This document shows, piece by piece, positions 60,401 to 64,000 of a stretch of 64,000 bases of DNA. Numbering within the stretch: the stretch's first letter is position 1; every line of letters begins with the position of its first letter. The stretch comes from Sipunculus nudus (Eukaryota > Annelida > Sipuncula > Golfingiida > Sipunculidae), in contig CM049313.1 of assembly GCA_026874595.1 (NCBI GenBank), positions 10,725,508-10,789,507 of the forward strand, in the 5' to 3' direction. The notes under the pieces are model-generated. The model was given only the letters and a program-made list of their open reading frames with translations, did no database searches and was not told where the DNA came from. Both the position numbers and the translations under genes were made by a program.

Positions 60401-60581
60401 GGTATATAAATTAGAGTGGCATAAGTGAGCGTTTTAGAGCAGGCGGATACGACTAATATTCATTTTTTTTTCAATTTCGCGTTGATTTTAAAGTGTTATA
60501 TATATTTAAATACGCTTAACAACTCATCAAGTTTGGTATCAACGGAAAGTACTTTTCACTGGTAGTCTCATGGTATAAAAA
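54481..60581 (+). repeat. Left arm: ~36 tandem copies of a ~170-bp unit
   Basis: The unit contains TACGCTAAACAACCCATCAA, TTTGGTATCAACGGAAAGTA, CTGGTAGTCACATGGTAT and AGAGTGGCACAAGTGAGCGT. The outer ~14 units (to ~56875) are type A (AATTTAGCGTGAATTTTAAA). Inner units are type B (AATTTCGCGTTGATTTTAAA, TTTCTCTTGGATT or TTTCCCGTGGATT variants, GCTTAACAACTC). A four-unit higher-order repeat of ~684 bp is visible (about 55201-55884 and 55885-56568). Confidence 0.95.
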
Positions 60582-60602
60582 CGCTCACTTCTGCCACTCT
60601 AA
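60582..60602. other. Palindrome centre (21-bp loop)
   Basis: CACTGGTAGTC-CATGGTATAAAAA ends at 60581. Its reverse complement TTTTTATACCATGGGACTAC begins at 60603. The 21 bp between (CGCTCACTTCTGCCACTCTAA) is itself a complemented piece of the unit. The switch therefore happened inside a repeat unit, not at a unique spacer. Confidence 0.93.
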
Positions 60603-63474
60603 TTTTTATACCATGGGACTACCAGTGAAAAGTACTTTCCGTTGATACCAAACTTGATGGGTTGTTAAGGGTTTTTAAATATATATAACACTTTTAAATC
60701 CACGGGAAATAAAAAAAATGAATAATAGTCGTATCTGACTGCTCTAAAACGCTCACTTGTGCCACTCTGATTTTTATACCAGGGGACTACCAGTGAAAAG
60801 TACTTTCCGTTGATACCAAACTTGATGGGTTGTTAAGCGTATTTAAATATATATAACACTTTAAAATCAACGCGAAATTGAAAAAAATTGAATATTAGTC
60901 GTATCCGCCTGCTCTAAAACGCTCACTTGTGCCACTCTAATTTATATACCATGGGACTACCAGTGCAAAGTACTTCCCGTTGATACCTAACTTGATGGGT
61001 TGTTTAGCGTATTTAAAGATATATAACACTTTTAAATCCAAGAGAAATTTAAAAAAATGATTAATAGTCGTATCTGACTGCTCTAAAACGCTCACCTGTG
61101 CCACTCTAATTTTTATACCATGTGACTACCAGTGAAAAATACTTTCCGTTGGTACCAAACTTGATGAGTTGTTAAGCGTATTTAAATATATATAACACTT
61201 TTAAATCCAAGAGAAATTTAAAAAAATGAATAATAGTCGTATCAGGCTGCTCTAAAACGCTCACTTGAGCCACTCTAATTTTTATACCATGGGACTACCA
61301 GTGAAAAGTACTTTCCGTTGATACCAAACTTGATGGGTTGTTTAGGGAATTTTAAAATATATAACACTTTTAAATCCAAGAGAAATTAAAAAAAAATGAA
61401 TAATAGTCGTATCTGACTGCTCTAAAACGCTCACTTGTGCCACTCTAATTTTTATACCATGTGACTACCAGTGAAAAGAACTTTCCGTTGATACTAAACT
61501 TGATGAGGTGTTAAGCGTATTTAAATATATATAACACTTTAAAATCAACGCGAAATTGAAAAAAAATTGAATATTAGTCGTATCCGCCTGCTCTAAAACG
61601 CTCACTTGTGCCATTCTAATTTATATACCATGGGACTACCAGTGCAAAGTACTTTCCGTTGATACCAAACTTGATGGGTTGTTAAGCGTTTTTAAATATA
61701 TATAACACTTTAAAATCCACGGGAAATTAAAAAAAATGAATAATAGTCGTATCAGGCTGCTCTAAAACGCTCACTTGTGCCACTCTAATTTTTATACCAT
61801 GGGACTACCAGTGAAAAGTACTTTCCGTTGATACCAAACTTGATGGGTTGTTTAGCGTATTTTAAAATATATAACACTTTTAAATCCAAGAGAAATTTAA
61901 AGAAAAATGAATAATAGTCGTATCTGACTGCTCTAAAATGCTCACTTGTGCCACTCTAATTTTTATACCATTTGACTACCAGTGAAAAGTACTTTCGGTT
62001 GATACCAAACTTGATGAGTTGTTAAGCGTATTTAAATATATATAACACTTTTAAATCCAAGAGAAATTAAAAAAAAATGAATAATAGTCGTATCTGACTG
62101 CTCTAAAACGCTCACTTGTGCCACTCTCATTTTTATATCATGTGACTACCAGTGAAAAGTACTTTCCGTTGGTACCAAACTTGATGAGTTGTTAAGCGTA
62201 TTTAAATATATATAACACTTTAAAATCCACGGGAAATAAAAAAAAATGAATATTAGTCGTATCAGGCTGCTCTAAAACGCTCACTTGTGCCACTCTAATT
62301 TTTATACCATGGGACTTCCAGTGAAAAGTACTTTCCGTTGATACCAAACTTGATGGGTTGTTTAGCGTATTTTAAAATATATAACACTTTTAAATCCAAG
62401 AGAAATTTAAAAATAATGAATAATAGTCGTATCTGACTGCTCTAAAACGCTCACTTGTGCCACTCTAATTTTTATACAATTTGACTACCAGTGAAAAGTA
62501 CTTTCCGTTGATACCAAACTTGATGAGTTGTTAAGCGTATTTAAATATATATAACACTTTAAAATCAACGCGAAATTGAAAAAAAATTGAATATTAGTCG
62601 TATCCGCCTGCTCTAAAACGCTGACATGTGCCACTCTAATTTATATACCATGGGACTACCAGTGCAAAGTACTTTCCGTTGATACCAAACTTGATGAGTT
62701 TTTGAGCGTATTTAAATATATATAACACTTTAAAATCAACGCGAAATTGAAAAAAAAAATGAATATTGGTCGTATCCGCCTGCTCTAAAACGCTCACTTG
62801 TGCCACTCTAATTTATATACCATGGGTCTACCAGTGCAAAGTACTTTCCGTTGATACCAAACTTGATGAGTTGTTGAGCGTATTTAAATATATATAACAC
62901 TTTAAAATCAACGCGAAATTGAAAAAAAAAATGAATATTAGTCGTATCCGCCTGCTCTAAAACGCTCACTTGTGCCACTCTAAAATTCATACCATGTGAC
63001 TACCTGTTAAAAGTACTTTCCGTTGATACCAAACTTGATGGGTTGTTTAGCGTAATTAAAATTTTATATCACTTTAAAATTCACGCTATATTAAAATAAA
63101 ATTAAATAAAAGTCGTATTTGATTGCTCTAAAACGCTCACTTGTGCCACTCTAAATTTCATACCATGTGACTACCAGTAAAAAGTACTTTCCGTTCATAC
63201 CATACTTAATGGGTTATTTAGCGTAATTAAAATTTTATAACACTTTAAAATTCACGCTAAATTAAAATAAAATTGAATAAAAGTCGTATTTGACTTCTCT
63301 AAAACTCTCACTTGTGCCACTCTAAAATTCATACCATGCGACTACCTGTGAAAAGTACTTTTCGTTGATACCAAACTTGATGGGTTGTTTAGCGTATTTA
63401 AAATTTTATAACATTTTTTATATCAAGCAGATTTAAAAAAAAAAAGAATAATAGTCGCATTATTAGTATTATTA
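60603..63474 (-). repeat. Right arm: ~17 inverted copies of the ~170-bp unit
   Basis: Reverse-complement units (GCGTTTTAGAGCAG read on the minus strand) with phases near 60660, 60830, 61000 and so on to 63387. Only the outer three units are type A; the rest are type B. The outermost unit mirrors the outermost left unit, including the variant GAGAAGTCAAATACG and the ATCTGCTTGATATAAAAAA edge. Confidence 0.95.
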
Positions 63475-63698
63475 ATAGTGAAATTTGTCTATTAGAAAGC
63501 GTGTATTGGCACCGTTTGATATACATGATCTCGACGAAGCCTTGAGGGCAGCGATGATCAGCGAAATACACTGCAAAGCGGTGAACAGAAGGCTGGTCAG
63601 GGAAATATGTTTCCGGCTAAAAGCGGAGGAAGAGCAGGCATTCATGGAGCATTTTCACGAAAAATGGACGTCGGACGTCCGTCGAACTTCACAGTCGT
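63475..63698 (+). repeat. Right terminal repeat with the same open reading frame
   Basis: Differs from the left copy at three sites, giving one amino-acid change (EEEQAFMEHF versus EEEQAFTEHF) and two silent changes. As on the left, the frame runs outward through the terminus into flank and stops at about 63751. An in-frame TGA lies just upstream (63479-63481), so any translation would need splicing into the acceptor-like TCTATTAG. Confidence 0.6.
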
Positions 63699-63707
63699 TC
63701 AGCAGAC
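63699..63707 (+). repeat. 9-bp target site duplication, right
   Basis: TCAGCAGAC, identical to 54248-54256. Confidence 0.93.
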
Positions 63708-64000
63708 TAACCCCAGTAATTGTCAGTTTATTCAACATTTTTATCAGTTAATTACATTTGCAGTCATTATGGTACTGATTAGTTACATTTTAACAGAACA
63801 TGAGAAACAGACTGAAACTCACCCATACATGCCCAGATCTACATCAGTGTATCTCGGCCATTTTTTGAGAATCTGGCAGAAAGTTGGCTGGTCTCACCAT
63901 GAATCCACGCCAGGCCAGTCTGGACTTGCAGGTGGACTGCATGGTCTTAATGTGGACTCTTGTACTCTCTCTCTCTCTCCCTCTCGGCTCATTATTATGC
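63708..64000. other. Flank of the foldback insertion, no gene recognised
   Basis: Begins TAACCCCAGTAATTGTCAG and ends near a short CT run (63963-63983). No exon was supported. Confidence 0.4.

Larger units (their letters stand above)
54257..63698. mobile_element. Foldback transposon, 9442 bp, non-autonomous
   Basis: The termini are inverted repeats beginning ACGACTGTGAAGTTCGACGG. The outer 224 bp (54257-54480 versus 63475-63698) differ at only three positions by eye, and a perfect 9-bp duplication TCAGCAGAC flanks both ends. Inside, a ~170-bp unit is repeated about 36 times in plus orientation (54481-60581). After a 21-bp centre it is repeated about 17 times in minus orientation (60603-63474). 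Subterminal GGACGT-CGG-ACGTCC is palindromic. Long inverted repeats made of short tandem units and a 9-bp duplication are the hallmarks of foldback elements such as Drosophila FB, and 9-bp duplications are also typical of Mutator-like elements. No transposase is encoded. Confidence 0.92.

Noticed and set aside
54560-63390. CRISPR-like or bacterial repeat array
   Set aside because: Units are ~170 bp with no short-repeat/unique-spacer alternation. The array sits in a transposon with a target duplication in eukaryotic DNA.

Overview
The window looks like gene-poor, repeat-rich, AT-rich nuclear DNA from a marine invertebrate, most likely a mollusc. The eukaryotic assignment rests on GT-AG introns, a LINE, a Ty3/gypsy fragment, tRNA-derived SINEs and abundant (TA)n, (CT)n and poly-G/C tracts. 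The mollusc guess is inference from the style of the dispersed repeats (AAGGTCA-rich, GTGCGCAC-rich and TCGCGA-rich blocks), not from a diagnostic gene. There is no operon, rRNA gene, CRISPR array or bacterial-style gene.

Layout. 0-4.8 kb: SINEs, a (CT)n/(TA)n composite repeat and unassigned DNA. 4.8-8.6 kb: one L1/Tx1-like LINE ORF2 with endonuclease and reverse transcriptase, broken by a few stops and one frameshift. 9-15.4 kb: hairpin minisatellites, a 149-bp satellite with a 449-bp higher-order duplication, AGGTCA-type repeats and a second, permuted copy of the 0.7-2.4 kb composite. 15.4-25 kb: unassigned DNA, two SINEs of one family in opposite orientation, a small MITE, an inverted-repeat (foldback-like) array at 19.8-23.1 kb and a gypsy RNase H relic. 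28.5-33.0 kb: the only clear host gene, a four-exon secreted EF-hand protein of the MCFD2 type. 45.34 kb: a first exon of a paralogue with the same splice position and phase. 37-38 kb and 44 kb: related CCAAT/YY1/NRF1-like promoter modules. 49.0-50.5 kb: fragments of a possible minus-strand gene.

51.3-63.7 kb holds the most striking structure: two adjacent transposon-like units. The first (51287-54205) has imperfect terminal inverted repeats, an 8-bp flanking duplication, a 79-bp tandem repeat and a long polypyrimidine tract. The second (54257-63698, 9442 bp) is a young foldback element. It has a perfect 9-bp target duplication (TCAGCAGAC) and 224-bp terminal inverted repeats differing at three sites, all of them CpG transitions. 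It carries about 36 + 17 head-to-head copies of a ~170-bp repeat around a 21-bp centre, and an open reading frame lies inside each terminal repeat. No transposase is visible, so it is presumably mobilised in trans.

The mobile elements and the EF-hand genes show no functional link. The long inverted arrays could form hairpins and double-stranded RNA.
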